Shown one piece after another: positions 48,705 through 58,559 of a stretch of 64,000 bases of DNA. The stretch lies in contig NZ_CP151943.1 of the NCBI RefSeq assembly GCF_038592905.1, positions 4,228,501 to 4,292,500 of the forward strand, written 5' to 3'. This DNA comes from Neobacillus sp. FSL H8-0543 (GTDB lineage Bacteria; Bacillota; Bacilli; Bacillales; Cytobacillaceae). Both the position numbers and the translations under genes were made by a program. How positions within the stretch are numbered: the first letter of the stretch is position 1; each line of letters opens with the position of its first letter. Under the pieces are notes generated by a model, which saw nothing but the letters and a program-made list of their open reading frames with translations, searched no databases and had not been told where the DNA came from.

Positions 48705-49106
48705 GTGAATGGAAAGGAAATTCGCCGTTCCATGCCACTGTTTCCCATTGGAACTGTCATGCAACTAACCGAACTAACAGCAAGACAAATTCGTTATTAT
48801 GAAGAGCACCAATTGATTTCTCCAGCTAGAACTGATGGAAACAGAAGACTATTTAGTTTAAACGATATCGATAGACTATTAGAAATTAAAGATTTAATTG
48901 ATCAAGGAGTAAACATGGCAGGGATAAAACAATTACTCCTAGTCAAAGCACAACAGGCAAGTATCCAAGAACATCAGGCCGAAAAGGCTAAACAAGAATT
49001 AACTGATGAACAGTTAAGAAATCTGCTTCGTCAAGAATTACAACAAGCAGGCAGATTCAATCGTTCTCCCTTACGTCAAGGGGATATGTCGAGATTTTTT
49101 CATTAA
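48705..49106 (+). CDS. glnR: MerR-family nitrogen regulator GlnR
   Basis: 133-residue repressor of glnRA under nitrogen excess. MerR-type helix-turn-helix at about residues 13-80 ([20 protein letters not shown]) and a C-terminal tail ([18 protein letters not shown]) through which feedback-inhibited glutamine synthetase relieves autoinhibition. GTG start with GGAGGAG. Its own operators lie directly upstream, so it is autoregulated. Confidence 0.96.
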   Translation: MNGKEIRRSMPLFPIGTVMQLTELTARQIRYYEEHQLISPARTDGNRRLFSLNDIDRLLEIKDLIDQGVNMAGIKQLLLVKAQQASIQEHQAEKAKQELTDEQLRNLLRQELQQAGRFNRSPLRQGDMSRFFH

Positions 49107-49139
49107 GGCAATTAAATTAATAGTTGGAGGTAATAACAA

Positions 49140-50474
49140 ATGGCAAAATTTACAAGAGAAGATATTAAAAGACTAGCACAGGAAGAAAACGTAAAGTTTA
49201 TTCGATTACAATTTACTGATATTTTAGGAACAATCAAAAATGTTGAGATTCCAATTAGTCAATTAGAAAAAGCGCTTGATAACAAAATGATGTTTGACGG
49301 CTCATCTATCGAGGGATTTGTGAGAATTGAAGAATCTGATATGTACCTTTTTCCGGATCTTGACACATGGGTAGTGTTTCCTTGGACAGCGGAAAAAGGA
49401 AAAGTTGCTCGTTTGATTTGTGATATTTATACACCAGATGGAAAACCTTTTGCGGGAGACCCTCGTAATAACTTAAGAAGAGTGCTAAAGGAAATGGAAG
49501 AACTTGGTTTCACACACTTTAACCTAGGTCCAGAGCCAGAATTCTTCTTATTTAAATTAGATGCTAAGGGTGAACCGACATTAGAATTGAATGATAATGC
49601 AGGATATTTTGACTTAGCACCAACAGATTTAGGTGAAAACTGCCGTCGGGATATCGTGTTGGAATTGGAAGAAATGGGCTTTGAAATTGAGGCTTCTCAC
49701 CATGAGGTGGCACCAGGACAGCATGAGATTGACTTCAAATATGCAGATGCCCTAACGGCGTGTGACCAAATTCAAACATTTAAGTTAGTAGTAAAAACAA
49801 TCGCAAGAAAACACGGCTTGCATGCAACCTTTATGCCAAAACCACTATACGGTGTAAATGGATCTGGAATGCACATGAATCTTTCATTATTCAACAATGG
49901 AAAAAATGCATTTGCTGAGCCAACAGGTGATTTGGGAATGAGTGATACTGCCCGTCAATTTATTGCAGGTATCCTAAAGCATGCCCCAAGCTTTACAGCA
50001 GTAACGAATCCAACAGTAAACTCTTATAAGCGTCTTGTTCCTGGATACGAAGCACCTTGCTATGTGGCATGGTCAGCAATGAACCGTTCGCCATTAGTAC
50101 GGATTCCTGCTTCACGTGGCTTAAGTACTCGGGTAGAAGTAAGAAGCGTTGACCCATCAGCGAATCCGTATCTTGCAATGGCCGTACTTTTAAAAGCGGG
50201 TCTGGATGGAATTGTGAATAAACTAACTCCTCCTTCAGCTGTGGACCGAAATATTTATGTAATGAGCAAAGATGAAAGATTGGAAGAAGGGATCATTGAT
50301 CTTCCTGCAACACTTGCCCAAGCATTAGATCAACTAAAGGCAAATGAAGTCATTGTTTCTGGTCTTGGAGATCACATCCTTGAACACTTTGTTGAAGCAA
50401 AAGAAATCGAATGGGATATGTTCCGCACAGTCGTTCACCCTTGGGAACGCGAGCAATATATGTCAATGTATTAA
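49140..50474 (+). CDS. glnA: Glutamine synthetase, type I
   Basis: 444-residue GSI-alpha enzyme condensing glutamate and ammonia with ATP. Motifs [19 protein letters not shown] at the N-terminal latch, [28 protein letters not shown] and the C-terminal EREQYMSMY, as in Bacillus feedback-inhibited GS. GGAGGT before the ATG; 33 bases after glnR, in one operon under GlnR control. Confidence 0.98.
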   Translation: MAKFTREDIKRLAQEENVKFIRLQFTDILGTIKNVEIPISQLEKALDNKMMFDGSSIEGFVRIEESDMYLFPDLDTWVVFPWTAEKGKVARLICDIYTPDGKPFAGDPRNNLRRVLKEMEELGFTHFNLGPEPEFFLFKLDAKGEPTLELNDNAGYFDLAPTDLGENCRRDIVLELEEMGFEIEASHHEVAPGQHEIDFKYADALTACDQIQTFKLVVKTIARKHGLHATFMPKPLYGVNGSGMHMNLSLFNNGKNAFAEPTGDLGMSDTARQFIAGILKHAPSFTAVTNPTVNSYKRLVPGYEAPCYVAWSAMNRSPLVRIPASRGLSTRVEVRSVDPSANPYLAMAVLLKAGLDGIVNKLTPPSAVDRNIYVMSKDERLEEGIIDLPATLAQALDQLKANEVIVSGLGDHILEHFVEAKEIEWDMFRTVVHPWEREQYMSMY

Positions 50475-50481
50475 TATCGTC

Positions 50482-50516
50482 AAAGTCCTGTCGCTCTAAG
50501 CGTCAGGGCTTTTTTA
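50482..50516 (+). terminator. Intrinsic terminator after glnA
   Basis: AAAGTCCTG..CGCT / AGCG..CAGGGCTTT stem with T-tract. Confidence 0.85.
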
Positions 50517-50650
50517 ATTGTGGGCACCATATCTTTTCGTTTCGTTTACCTAGATAAACAATGCACCGAAAATGCACGCGGAATATTGAGAATTAGTTTT
50601 TGTAAAAGGGGGCCAATTCGGACAAGCTTGCCCTTGAATTAACCAAACCT

Positions 50651-51212
50651 GTCTTAAGGACAAATCCAATCGGAACTCGAGTCAAGATGTCCTCCTTAAG
50701 GACGAAACTCAACAAGGAAGCTGGTAAAATGTCTTTAATGAGCTTTCTTAAAGACAAAACCCTAAAAGGAAGCTGGTGAAATGTCTTTAATGTGCTGTCT
50801 TAAGGACAAAACCCAAAAAGGAAGCTGGTGAAATGTCTTTAATGAGCTGTCTTAAGGACAAAACCCAAAAAGGAAGCTGGTGAAATGTCTTTAATGAGCT
50901 GTCTTAAAGACAAAACCCAAAAAGGAAGCTGGTGAAATGTCTTTAATGAGCTGTCTTAAGGACAAAACTCAACAAGCAACCAAGAGGAATGTCTTTAATG
51001 AGCTGTCTTAAGGACAAAACTTAACAAGGAATCAAGAGGAATGTCTTTAATGAGCTGTCTTAAGGACAAAACTCAACAAGGAAGCTGGTGGAATGTCTTT
51101 AATGAGCTGTCTTAAGGACAAAACTCAACAAGGAACCAAGAGGAATGTCTTTAATGAGCTGTCTTAAAGGTTAAAACTTAACAAGGAACCAGTCAAGAAG
51201 ACCGTCATAAAT
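50651..51212. repeat. Tandem array of about ten 52-bp units, each with an internal inverted repeat
   Basis: The motif GTCTTAAGGAC or a close variant recurs at 50693, 50745, 50797, 50849, 50901, 50953, 51005, 51057, 51109 and 51161, exactly 52 bases apart, with a shorter 42-base lead unit at 50651. Within a unit TGTCTTTAA and TTAAGGACA form 9-bp arms around a 9-base loop. The linker has two main versions (CCCAAAAAGGAAGCTGGTG and CTCAACAAGGAACCAAGAGG) that are mixed along the array. Stops occur in every frame, so it is non-coding. It fills the glnA-lexA gap; 50517-50650 shows nothing recognisable. Confidence 0.95.
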
Positions 51213-51225
51213 CCCCATATAAATG

Positions 51226-51263
51226 AAAAACACCCAGTAGATTGATCCGCACTGGGTGTTTTT
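51226..51263. terminator. Terminator of lexA (bidirectional)
   Basis: AAAAACACCCAGT / ACTGGGTGTTTTT, 13-bp perfect arms, separating lexA from the tandem array. Confidence 0.9.
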
Positions 51264-51270
51264 CGTTGTG

Positions 51271-51894
51271 TTAATGTAAATGACGATAGACGCCAATAAC
51301 TTTACCTAGGATTGAAACATTTCTTAAAATAATAGGTTCCATTGTAGAGTTCTCCGGTTGTAAGCGGACGAAATCCTTTTCTTTAAAAAATCTTTTACAG
51401 GTAGCCTCATCTTCTTCGGTCATCGCAACGACAATATCTCCGTTATTAGCTGTGTGCTGCTGTTTTACAATTACATAATCGCCATTAAGAATTCCTGCCT
51501 CTATCATACTCTCACCCATGATTTCTAGCATAAATACCTGTTCATCGGCTGGTGCTAGTCTTTCAGGTAATGGAAAGTATTCCTCGATATTTTCAACCGC
51601 AGTTATAGGAATACCAGCTGTAACTTTACCAACCACTGGTACATTTACAACATTGTTCCGTGGAATACTTGCATTTTCATCCACTTCTAATATTTCGATT
51701 GCTCTTGGCTTTGTTGGATCTCTTCGAATAAGTCCTTTGCTTTCTAATCTTGCTAGGTGGCCGTGAACCGTAGAACTTGATGCTAGTCCAACTGCTTCTC
51801 CAATTTCCCTCACGGATGGCGGATAACCCTTCTTCTTAACTTCCCCTTTAATAAACTCTAGAATATCCTGCTGCCGCTTTGATATCTTTGTCAT
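51271..51894 (-). CDS. lexA: SOS repressor LexA
   Basis: 207-residue repressor (B. subtilis 205). N-terminal winged helix ([18 protein letters not shown]), self-cleavage site Ala93-Gly94, catalytic Ser129 (GESM) and Lys167. ATG at 51894 has GAGGTG nine bases upstream; GTG at 51906 overlaps it. Transcribed divergently from yneA through a shared control region with LexA boxes. Cleavage is triggered by RecA filaments. Confidence 0.97.
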   Translation of the reverse strand: MTKISKRQQDILEFIKGEVKKKGYPPSVREIGEAVGLASSSTVHGHLARLESKGLIRRDPTKPRAIEILEVDENASIPRNNVVNVPVVGKVTAGIPITAVENIEEYFPLPERLAPADEQVFMLEIMGESMIEAGILNGDYVIVKQQHTANNGDIVVAMTEEDEATCKRFFKEKDFVRLQPENSTMEPIILRNVSILGKVIGVYRHLH

Positions 51895-51932
51895 AATAAG
51901 ATACACCTCGCCCTATATGTATTGTTGCTTAT

Positions 51933-51961
51933 ATTATAGCATGTTCGTTCTATCAATACAA
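51933..51961 (-). promoter_or_regulatory. Sigma-A promoter of lexA
   Basis: On the minus strand TTGTAT, 17 bases, TATAAT. The LexA box at 51959 overlaps the -35. Confidence 0.8.
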
Positions 51962-51972
51962 ACATAAGTTCG
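51959..51972 (+). promoter_or_regulatory. LexA box between lexA and yneA
   Basis: CAAACATAAGTTCG, two mismatches to CGAACRNRYGTTYG, overlapping the lexA -35. Confidence 0.65.
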
Positions 51973-51981
51973 AATAAAATG

Positions 51982-52011
51982 TTGACAACAAACAGATGTT
52001 CGAATTATAAT
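51982..52011 (+). promoter_or_regulatory. Sigma-A promoter of yneA with internal LexA box
   Basis: TTGACA, 18 bases, TATAAT. LexA box CAAACAGATGTTCG (51989-52002, one mismatch) fills the spacer. Confidence 0.88.
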
Positions 52012-52024
52012 AAAGGTAATTAAA

Positions 52025-52038
52025 CGAACATACATTCT
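52025..52038 (+). promoter_or_regulatory. Third LexA-like box at yneA
   Basis: CGAACATACATTCT, two mismatches to the consensus, about 15 bases after the -10 in the 5' leader. Confidence 0.55.
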
Positions 52039-52055
52039 AGTGAGGGGTTTTAATA

Positions 52056-52379
52056 ATGAAAAAACTATGGAATCAATACTCTTATGCTATTTTTCTTATA
52101 ATTTTTAGCTGTTTTTTAGCCTTTATCTTATCTTTAAGGTTTACATCAGGTCCAGCTGAAGACTTTTTAATGATAACTGTCTCTGAAGGAGATTCACTTT
52201 GGGAAATTTCCGATCAATTCTCTGATCAACATCCATTATCAAACAAGGAATTCGTTAAGTGGGTAATGCTGCATAATGATATAGAGGAGGACCAAATTTT
52301 TCCTGGTGAAGAACTTATTATCCCGGTAAATCAAGAAACCTGGTCATCAACAGAATTAGCAAGTGCCATTAATGAGTAG
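52056..52379 (+). CDS. yneA: SOS cell-division suppressor YneA (LysM protein)
   Basis: 107 residues: a short cytoplasmic start, a membrane span at about 8-27 and an external LysM domain (ITVSEGDSLWEISDQFSD). YneA blocks division during DNA damage until degraded extracellularly. GTGAGGGG upstream of ATG. Directly under LexA control and first gene of the yneA-yneB run, as in B. subtilis. Confidence 0.95.
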   Translation: MKKLWNQYSYAIFLIIFSCFLAFILSLRFTSGPAEDFLMITVSEGDSLWEISDQFSDQHPLSNKEFVKWVMLHNDIEEDQIFPGEELIIPVNQETWSSTELASAINE

Positions 52380-52392
52380 AAAGAGAGAATGA

Positions 52393-53045
<653 letters not shown>

Positions 53046-53046
<1 letters not shown>

Positions 53047-53077
53047 ACCCTCTGCCTTGTCAGAAGGTCATTTTTTT
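53046..53077 (+). terminator. Intrinsic terminator after yneB
   Basis: GACC.TCTG / CAGA.GGTC stem with one internal mismatch, then seven T residues; overlaps the TAG. Confidence 0.8.
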
Positions 53078-53110
53078 AGTAAAATCAGACCTTATGAAGT
53101 ATTTATAAAA

Positions 53111-53184
53111 GGCTGTGTAAAAGCTTATTGTTGTTTTTACTCTATTGATTGGAGCGGAAATCAACAGGCAAGTTTAACACAGTC
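53111..53184. mobile_element. Internally deleted MITE-like element (copy 3)
   Basis: 74 bp: left end GGCTGTGTAAAAG, core TTGATTGGAGCGGAAATCAA, right end CAAGTTTAACACAGTC. Matches copy 2 in lacking the GC-rich centre and copy 1 in its ends. No clear target duplication. Lies just after the yneB terminator and ahead of ynzC. Confidence 0.75.
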
Positions 53185-53207
53185 ATTACAATAAAGGAGG
53201 TTCTATT

Positions 53208-53438
53208 ATGCTCTCCAAAGAAAAAATGGCGAGAATTAATGAATTAGCCAACAAGGCAAAAGCTTCTGGTTTAACTGAATCTGAAGCAAAAGAACAATCA
53301 AAATTAAGAAGTGAGTATTTAACAACCTTCCGTAGCGGTATGTTAGAGACATTAACAAATACCAAATTCATTGATCCTAATGGCAATGATGTAACGCCAA
53401 AAAAAATAAAGGCTAGAAAAAAGAATAATCTACACTAG
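53208..53438 (+). CDS. ynzC: DUF896 family protein YnzC
   Basis: 76-residue basic helical-hairpin protein of the DUF896/UPF0291 family (LSKEKMARINELANKAKASG, TPKKIKARKKN). AAAGGAGG precedes the ATG. In B. subtilis part of the LexA-controlled yneA-yneB-ynzC group; here a terminator and a mobile element separate it from yneB, so SOS induction may be weakened. Function unknown. Confidence 0.93.
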   Translation: MLSKEKMARINELANKAKASGLTESEAKEQSKLRSEYLTTFRSGMLETLTNTKFIDPNGNDVTPKKIKARKKNNLH

Positions 53439-53539
53439 ACCTAGGAGAACAATTTTTTGTTTTCCTTTTTTACATATTGCACCTTTAACTGTGGCAAAAT
53501 ATGAAACAATATGACTTTTATTACTTATTTTCATGTTAT

Positions 53540-53569
53540 TTGTTGAATAAACAACCGTTGAACTATAAT
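53540..53569 (+). promoter_or_regulatory. Candidate sigma-A promoter of tkt
   Basis: TTGTTG, 18 bases, TATAAT, 50 bases ahead of the tkt start. Confidence 0.55.
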
Positions 53570-53618
53570 ATTAAATTGTTATAGTTTTAATCCTAGGAGA
53601 TCAGGAGTGATATAAATT

Positions 53619-55625
53619 ATGTTTGAAAAGATTGATGAACTGTCAGTAACCTCTATTCGTACCCTTTCAATTGATGCGATTGAAAAAGCTAATTCAGGAC
53701 ACCCGGGAATGCCAATGGGTGCCGCACCAATGACATATACGTTATGGACCCGCTTTATGAATCACAATCCGAAAAACCCAAAATGGTTTAACCGTGACCG
53801 TTTTGTACTATCTGCTGGTCACGGTTCTGCCTTATTATACAGCATGCTCCATTTATCAGGGTATAACCTATCAATGGAAGATTTAAAGCAGTTCCGCCAA
53901 TGGGGAAGTAAGACTCCTGGACATCCTGAATATGGTCATACAGAAGGTGTTGAAGCTACCACTGGACCACTAGGACAAGGAATTGCCATGGCGGTTGGTA
54001 TGGCAATGGCTGAACGTCATACGGCCAGTGTTTACAATAAAGATAATTATGAACTTGTAAACCATTTTACATATAGCATTTGTGGTGATGGCGACTTAAT
54101 GGAAGGTGTTTCTGCAGAGGCAGCGTCGCTTGCAGGTCACTTGAAATTAGGACGTTTAGTTGTTTTATATGATTCAAATGATATTTCACTTGATGGTGAT
54201 CTAAATAAATCCTTCTCTGAAAGTGTGAAAGACCGTTTCTTATCATATGGTTGGCAATACCTCCGTGTGGAGGATGGCAATAATCTTGAAGAAATTTCAA
54301 AAGCACTTGAAGATGCTAGCAACGATCTTGAGAGACCAACGATGATTGAAGTAAGAACAGTTATTGGATATGGATCACCAAATCGTGCAGGTACGTCTGG
54401 TGTTCACGGAGCACCTCTTGGAGCAGATGAGTTAAAGCTTACAAAAGAAGCTTATAAGTGGACATTTGAAGAAGATTTCCATGTCCCTAATGAGGTATAT
54501 GATAACTTCCAAAAGCTTATAGTTGAAAATGGTACGAAAAAAGAAAAAGAATGGAACGATCTTTTTGCACAATATAAGACTGAGTTTCCTGAATTAGGTG
54601 CACAGCTTACCCAAGCATTGAATAACGAACTACCTGGAGGATGGGACAAGGATATTCCCGTATATAGTGAAGGAAAAAGACTTGCAAGCCGTGCATCTTC
54701 TGGTGAAGCATTAAATGGAATTGCTAAAAACTTGCCGATCTTGATTGGCGGTTCTGCTGACCTTGCGGGTTCGAACAAAACCATGCTTAAAGGAACTGGT
54801 GATTTTATGCCTGGTGCCTACGAAGGCCGAAATATTTGGTTCGGTGTTCGTGAATTTGCAATGGGTGCGGCTATGAATGGTATTGCCCTTCATGGAGGGG
54901 TAAAAGTATTTGGAGGAACATTCTTTGTATTCTCTGATTACCTGCGTCCAGCAATCCGCCTTGCTGCTTTGATGGGATTACCAGTTACGTATGTGTTTAC
55001 ACATGACAGCATTGCTGTTGGTGAAGATGGACCAACACATGAGCCAGTCGAACAGCTAGCTGCATTACGTGCGATGTCTGGGTTATCTATCATCCGACCT
55101 GCTGATGGGAATGAGACGGCGGCTGCCTGGAAACTTGCTATCGAGTCAACAAACAAGCCAACAGCGCTAATATTGACTCGTCAAGATTTGCCTACTATTA
55201 AAGATACTGACAAAAATGCCTACGAAGGGGTTTCAAAAGGTGCATATGTCATATCGTCTTCAGAAAGAGAAACACCAGACGCGTTGTTACTTGCAACTGG
55301 TTCTGAAGTAAGTCTTGCTGTTGAGGCACAACAAGCTTTAGCGGGTGACGGTATCCACGTTTCAGTTGTAAGCATGCCTTCATGGGATCGCTTTGAACAG
55401 CAATCCGCTGAATACAAAGAATCTGTCATTCCAAAAAGCGTTAAGAAACGTCTTGGCATTGAAGTGGGTTCATCGCTTGGCTGGCACAAATACACTGGTG
55501 ATGATGGTGATGTATTAGCAATCGACCATTTCGGTGCATCTGCTCCAGGTGAAAAGATTATGGAGGAATTTGGATTCACTGTAAATAATGTAGTTTCTCG
55601 CGTTAAGGCACTATTACAAAAATAA
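53619..55625 (+). CDS. tkt: Transketolase
   Basis: 668-residue TPP enzyme of the non-oxidative pentose phosphate pathway, transferring two-carbon units between ketoses and aldoses. TPP/Mg motif [20 protein letters not shown]; substrate motifs [19 protein letters not shown] start (here [17 protein letters not shown]) and [19 protein letters not shown]. Single gene with its own promoter and terminator. Length equals B. subtilis Tkt plus one. Confidence 0.97.
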   Translation: MFEKIDELSVTSIRTLSIDAIEKANSGHPGMPMGAAPMTYTLWTRFMNHNPKNPKWFNRDRFVLSAGHGSALLYSMLHLSGYNLSMEDLKQFRQWGSKTPGHPEYGHTEGVEATTGPLGQGIAMAVGMAMAERHTASVYNKDNYELVNHFTYSICGDGDLMEGVSAEAASLAGHLKLGRLVVLYDSNDISLDGDLNKSFSESVKDRFLSYGWQYLRVEDGNNLEEISKALEDASNDLERPTMIEVRTVIGYGSPNRAGTSGVHGAPLGADELKLTKEAYKWTFEEDFHVPNEVYDNFQKLIVENGTKKEKEWNDLFAQYKTEFPELGAQLTQALNNELPGGWDKDIPVYSEGKRLASRASSGEALNGIAKNLPILIGGSADLAGSNKTMLKGTGDFMPGAYEGRNIWFGVREFAMGAAMNGIALHGGVKVFGGTFFVFSDYLRPAIRLAALMGLPVTYVFTHDSIAVGEDGPTHEPVEQLAALRAMSGLSIIRPADGNETAAAWKLAIESTNKPTALILTRQDLPTIKDTDKNAYEGVSKGAYVISSSERETPDALLLATGSEVSLAVEAQQALAGDGIHVSVVSMPSWDRFEQQSAEYKESVIPKSVKKRLGIEVGSSLGWHKYTGDDGDVLAIDHFGASAPGEKIMEEFGFTVNNVVSRVKALLQK

Positions 55626-55636
55626 GCTAATTATCT

Positions 55637-55669
55637 AAAAGGGAACGACTAAATTGTCGTTCCCTTTTT
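55637..55669 (+). terminator. Intrinsic terminator after tkt
   Basis: AAAAGGGAACGAC / GTCGTTCCCTTTTT stem. Confidence 0.95.
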
Positions 55670-55779
55670 GTGGGCTTGAAATGTTGAATTAGATTTGAAC
55701 AATAGATGAAATGATGAATATCCTTCGTGACAATGTAATTTTAGTTAATATATAATTATTTTTGTAAGAATCTTGTGAA

Positions 55780-55845
55780 TTCGACAATATTAGTGAAAGT
55801 TTTTGTCGCGGATAGACAAAAGTTTTACTAGTGTTTCTGTATAAT
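55780..55845 (+). promoter_or_regulatory. Candidate Spo0A-activated promoter of sirA
   Basis: Three sequences near the 0A-box (TTTGTCRAA, either strand): TTCGACAAT at 55780, TTTGTCGCG at 55802, ATAGACAAA at 55812, followed by TATAAT at 55840. No good -35 is seen, as expected for an activated promoter. Confidence 0.5.
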
Positions 55846-55879
55846 AAATAAAAGGGTTACAACGAAGGGGAGAACAGTG

Positions 55880-56320
55880 GTGAGAAAATATCAGCTTTAT
55901 TTAATAAAAGATGAATTTGCCGCCCATTACTTCGGAAGAGAGCGTATGTTTTTTGAGCTATTTAAGGAACATGAAAAAGCAGAAGGCGAACTTAAATTTA
56001 TTACTAAAAAACAAATTTCTTATATAACCAAAACACTAGAGGTATTAAAGCTCCATCAGCTGCTCCAAAAACAACTAGGAAAAAATAAGGGTTTTCGTGC
56101 GGAACACGGTACATACTCTATTGAACTGAGTGGAAAACTAAGCGTGTCTAGTTTAAAAGTTTATCAAGACTTAATTACTGTTGAGGCAAGTGGCAGCTAT
56201 GAAGCTGAGACTGTTTTCTTTGAAGTACTTAGAAAGTGTGAATCTTCCTTCTTAGCATTGGATATTGACCATCAGAGGTTTGGGTGGCTAAGACCAATAA
56301 AAGAAAGAAAATATGTCTAG
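55880..56320 (+). CDS. sirA: Sporulation inhibitor of replication SirA (YneE)
   Basis: 146-residue protein that binds DnaA domain I and stops new replication rounds at the onset of sporulation. Conserved KYQLYLIKDEFAAHYFGRE start and a YEAETVFFEVLRKC segment match SirA. GTG at 55880 has GGGGAG seven bases upstream; GTG at 55877 is one codon earlier. Spo0A-box-like sequences lie upstream. Confidence 0.92.
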   Translation: MRKYQLYLIKDEFAAHYFGRERMFFELFKEHEKAEGELKFITKKQISYITKTLEVLKLHQLLQKQLGKNKGFRAEHGTYSIELSGKLSVSSLKVYQDLITVEASGSYEAETVFFEVLRKCESSFLALDIDHQRFGWLRPIKERKYV

Positions 56321-56397
56321 TCTGATTGAAAGGATATTGTGTAATCCCATTTTATTTAGTAAACTGTATGATAGACAACATGAAGGAGGAAGTTTAA

Positions 56398-56613
56398 ATG
56401 GGTTATTATATTCTAGTTGGTATACTGGCATTAGTAGCTGGTGTAGCACTAGGATTTTTCATTGCTCGCAGATACATGATGAGCTACTTAAAGAAAAATC
56501 CGCCAATCAATGAACAAATGTTAAAGATGATGATGATGCAAATGGGACAAAAACCATCACAGAAGAAGATTAATCAAATGATGGCTGCTATGAATAAACA
56601 GCAAGGCAAATAA
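56398..56613 (+). CDS. yneF: UPF0154 family membrane protein YneF
   Basis: 71-residue single-span protein: membrane segment at about 3-24 ([19 protein letters not shown]), then a cytoplasmic Met/Lys/Gln-rich tail ([20 protein letters not shown]). GAAGGAGG precedes the ATG. Widely conserved in Firmicutes; function unknown. Confidence 0.94.
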   Translation: MGYYILVGILALVAGVALGFFIARRYMMSYLKKNPPINEQMLKMMMMQMGQKPSQKKINQMMAAMNKQQGK

Positions 56614-56623
56614 TAATGGACAA

Positions 56624-56650
56624 GCACTCATATTTTGTGGGTGCTTTTTT
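56624..56650 (+). terminator. Intrinsic terminator after yneF
   Basis: AAGCACTC / GGGTGCTT stem and T-tract. Confidence 0.85.
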
Positions 56651-56806
56651 TCATGGCATAAAATAATATGAAGTATCTTAATCTTTATTATTTTAAAAAT
56701 CTTTGGTAAAATGAATTTCGGAATGCGAATTGATTTCTGGCAATAATTTATGGTTATTGTTGGACAGTCATCAGTGTATTATTTTTTCTGTTTCGGGGGA
56801 GTTTAC

Positions 56807-58558
56807 ATGAGAGTATTTTTAGATTTAGCATGGTTTTTTAAACAAGAGAAAAAGGCGTACATTTCAGGGATTGTCATATTACTGTTCGTAGCATTCCTTC
56901 AATTAGTGCCACCAAGAGTCATAGGTATTATTGCCGACGAAATACATAATGGGACACTGACAAAAAAAGTGCTCCTTGAGTGGATGCTCATCATTACAGG
57001 TGCTGGACTCGGTATGTATATTTTAAGATATTTTTGGAGAATCATGATTTTTGGTTCATCTGTTAAGCTTAGCAAGCTGTTAAGAAACAAACTCTATCAT
57101 CATTTTACTAATATGTCTCCAGCATTTTATCAAAAACGCCGGATTGGCGATCTCATGGCACATGCAACGAATGATTTATCAGCTATTCAGCAAACGGCTG
57201 GGGCAGGAGTCTTAACATTAGTGGATTCACTCTCAACCGGCGGTTTTGTTATCCTTGCGATGGGATTTACAATTAGTTGGAAGTTAACGTTAATTTGCTT
57301 AATTCCGATGCCGATAATGGCAATCCTAACCAATTGGTTTGGAACAATGCTCCATCGGACCTTCCATAAGGCACAGGAGGCTTTTTCAGCATTAAATGAT
57401 AAAACTCAGGAAAGCATCTCAGGGATAAAGGTAATAAAAACATTCGGGCAGGAAAAAGAGGATATAGAGGATTTCCGGAAGCAATCAGAAGATGTCGTAC
57501 AGAAAAACATCGTAGTGGCTAAAATTGATTCTCTTTATGATCCGACCATCTCTATCATTGTAGGAATATCCTTTTTCTTAGCTATTGCATTTGGTGCAAA
57601 ATATGTGATGGCCGGGGAGTTAAGCATCGGTGAATTAATCTCATTTACTACCTATCTAGGCTTATTAATCTGGCCGATGCTTGCCTTTGGCTGGTTATTT
57701 AATATCGTTGAACGCGGTCGGGCTTCCTATGACCGGGTAGCTGCACTGTTGCGTGAAAATGTAGATATTACTGACAAAGATAGTGCATTAGATGTCGTCC
57801 CAAGCGGGGATATACAATTTGAAATTGCTGAATTCACCTATCCAGGAGAAAAAACACCAATTTTAAAAAATATTTCTTTTCACTTAAATAGGGGAGAGAC
57901 GTTGGGGATAGTCGGTAAAACAGGGGCTGGTAAAACTACCTTTTTAAAACTGTTAATTCGTGAGTTTGAAAATAATAATGGTGTGATTACTTTTGGGGGG
58001 AAACCAATTCAAGATTACAAACTTGAAAAATTACGTGAAGCCATCGGTTATGTTCCACAGGACCATTTTTTATTTTCTGCAACTGTCGGCGAAAATATTG
58101 CTTTTACAAATCCATATACTCCTAAAGAGGAAATCTATGAAGCAGCTAAACTCGCTTGTATTCATGACGATATTCTCCAGTTTACTGACGGATACGAAAC
58201 CGTTGTAGGTGAACGCGGTGTATCGCTATCAGGCGGTCAGAAACAGCGTATTTCAATCGCTAGATCATTATTAATGAATCCCGAAGTTCTAGTCCTCGAT
58301 GATTCATTATCAGCCGTTGACGCGAAAACAGAGGAAACAATCCTGTCTGCATTAAGGGAGAATCGTGAAGGGAAAACAACCATAATTACCTCGCATCGAC
58401 TTAGCGCCATTCAACATGCCAACTTAATCCTGGTTCTCGATGAGGGTGAAGTGATTGAAAGAGGCACACATGAAGAACTGATGGACACAGGTGGATGGTA
58501 CAAAGAAATGTATTTACGCCAGCAGCTTGAAGATTTAGTGGAACATGGAGGAAATTAA
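56807..58558 (+). CDS. bmrC: Heterodimeric ABC multidrug exporter subunit BmrC (YheI-like)
   Basis: 583-residue half-transporter: six-span exporter domain (about 10-310) plus nucleotide-binding domain with Walker A GKTGAGKTT, Q-loop YVPQDHFLF, canonical signature LSGGQ and Walker B VLVLDDS, where the usual catalytic Glu is Asp. That pattern, complemented by the partner, marks a type IV heterodimer like B. subtilis BmrCD. ATG 56807 with CGGGGGAG upstream. Drug range is inferred from the family. Confidence 0.9.
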   Translation: MRVFLDLAWFFKQEKKAYISGIVILLFVAFLQLVPPRVIGIIADEIHNGTLTKKVLLEWMLIITGAGLGMYILRYFWRIMIFGSSVKLSKLLRNKLYHHFTNMSPAFYQKRRIGDLMAHATNDLSAIQQTAGAGVLTLVDSLSTGGFVILAMGFTISWKLTLICLIPMPIMAILTNWFGTMLHRTFHKAQEAFSALNDKTQESISGIKVIKTFGQEKEDIEDFRKQSEDVVQKNIVVAKIDSLYDPTISIIVGISFFLAIAFGAKYVMAGELSIGELISFTTYLGLLIWPMLAFGWLFNIVERGRASYDRVAALLRENVDITDKDSALDVVPSGDIQFEIAEFTYPGEKTPILKNISFHLNRGETLGIVGKTGAGKTTFLKLLIREFENNNGVITFGGKPIQDYKLEKLREAIGYVPQDHFLFSATVGENIAFTNPYTPKEEIYEAAKLACIHDDILQFTDGYETVVGERGVSLSGGQKQRISIARSLLMNPEVLVLDDSLSAVDAKTEETILSALRENREGKTTIITSHRLSAIQHANLILVLDEGEVIERGTHEELMDTGGWYKEMYLRQQLEDLVEHGGN

Positions 58559-58559
58559 C

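Noticed and set aside
50651..51212. CRISPR array
   Set aside because: The linkers between conserved parts are near-identical and mixed from two versions; there are no unique spacers and no cas genes in the window.
56710..56745. Leader peptide of bmrB type ahead of the ABC exporter
   Set aside because: ATG at 56710 gives only 11 codons, with no good ribosome binding site and no attenuator hairpin between it and bmrC.
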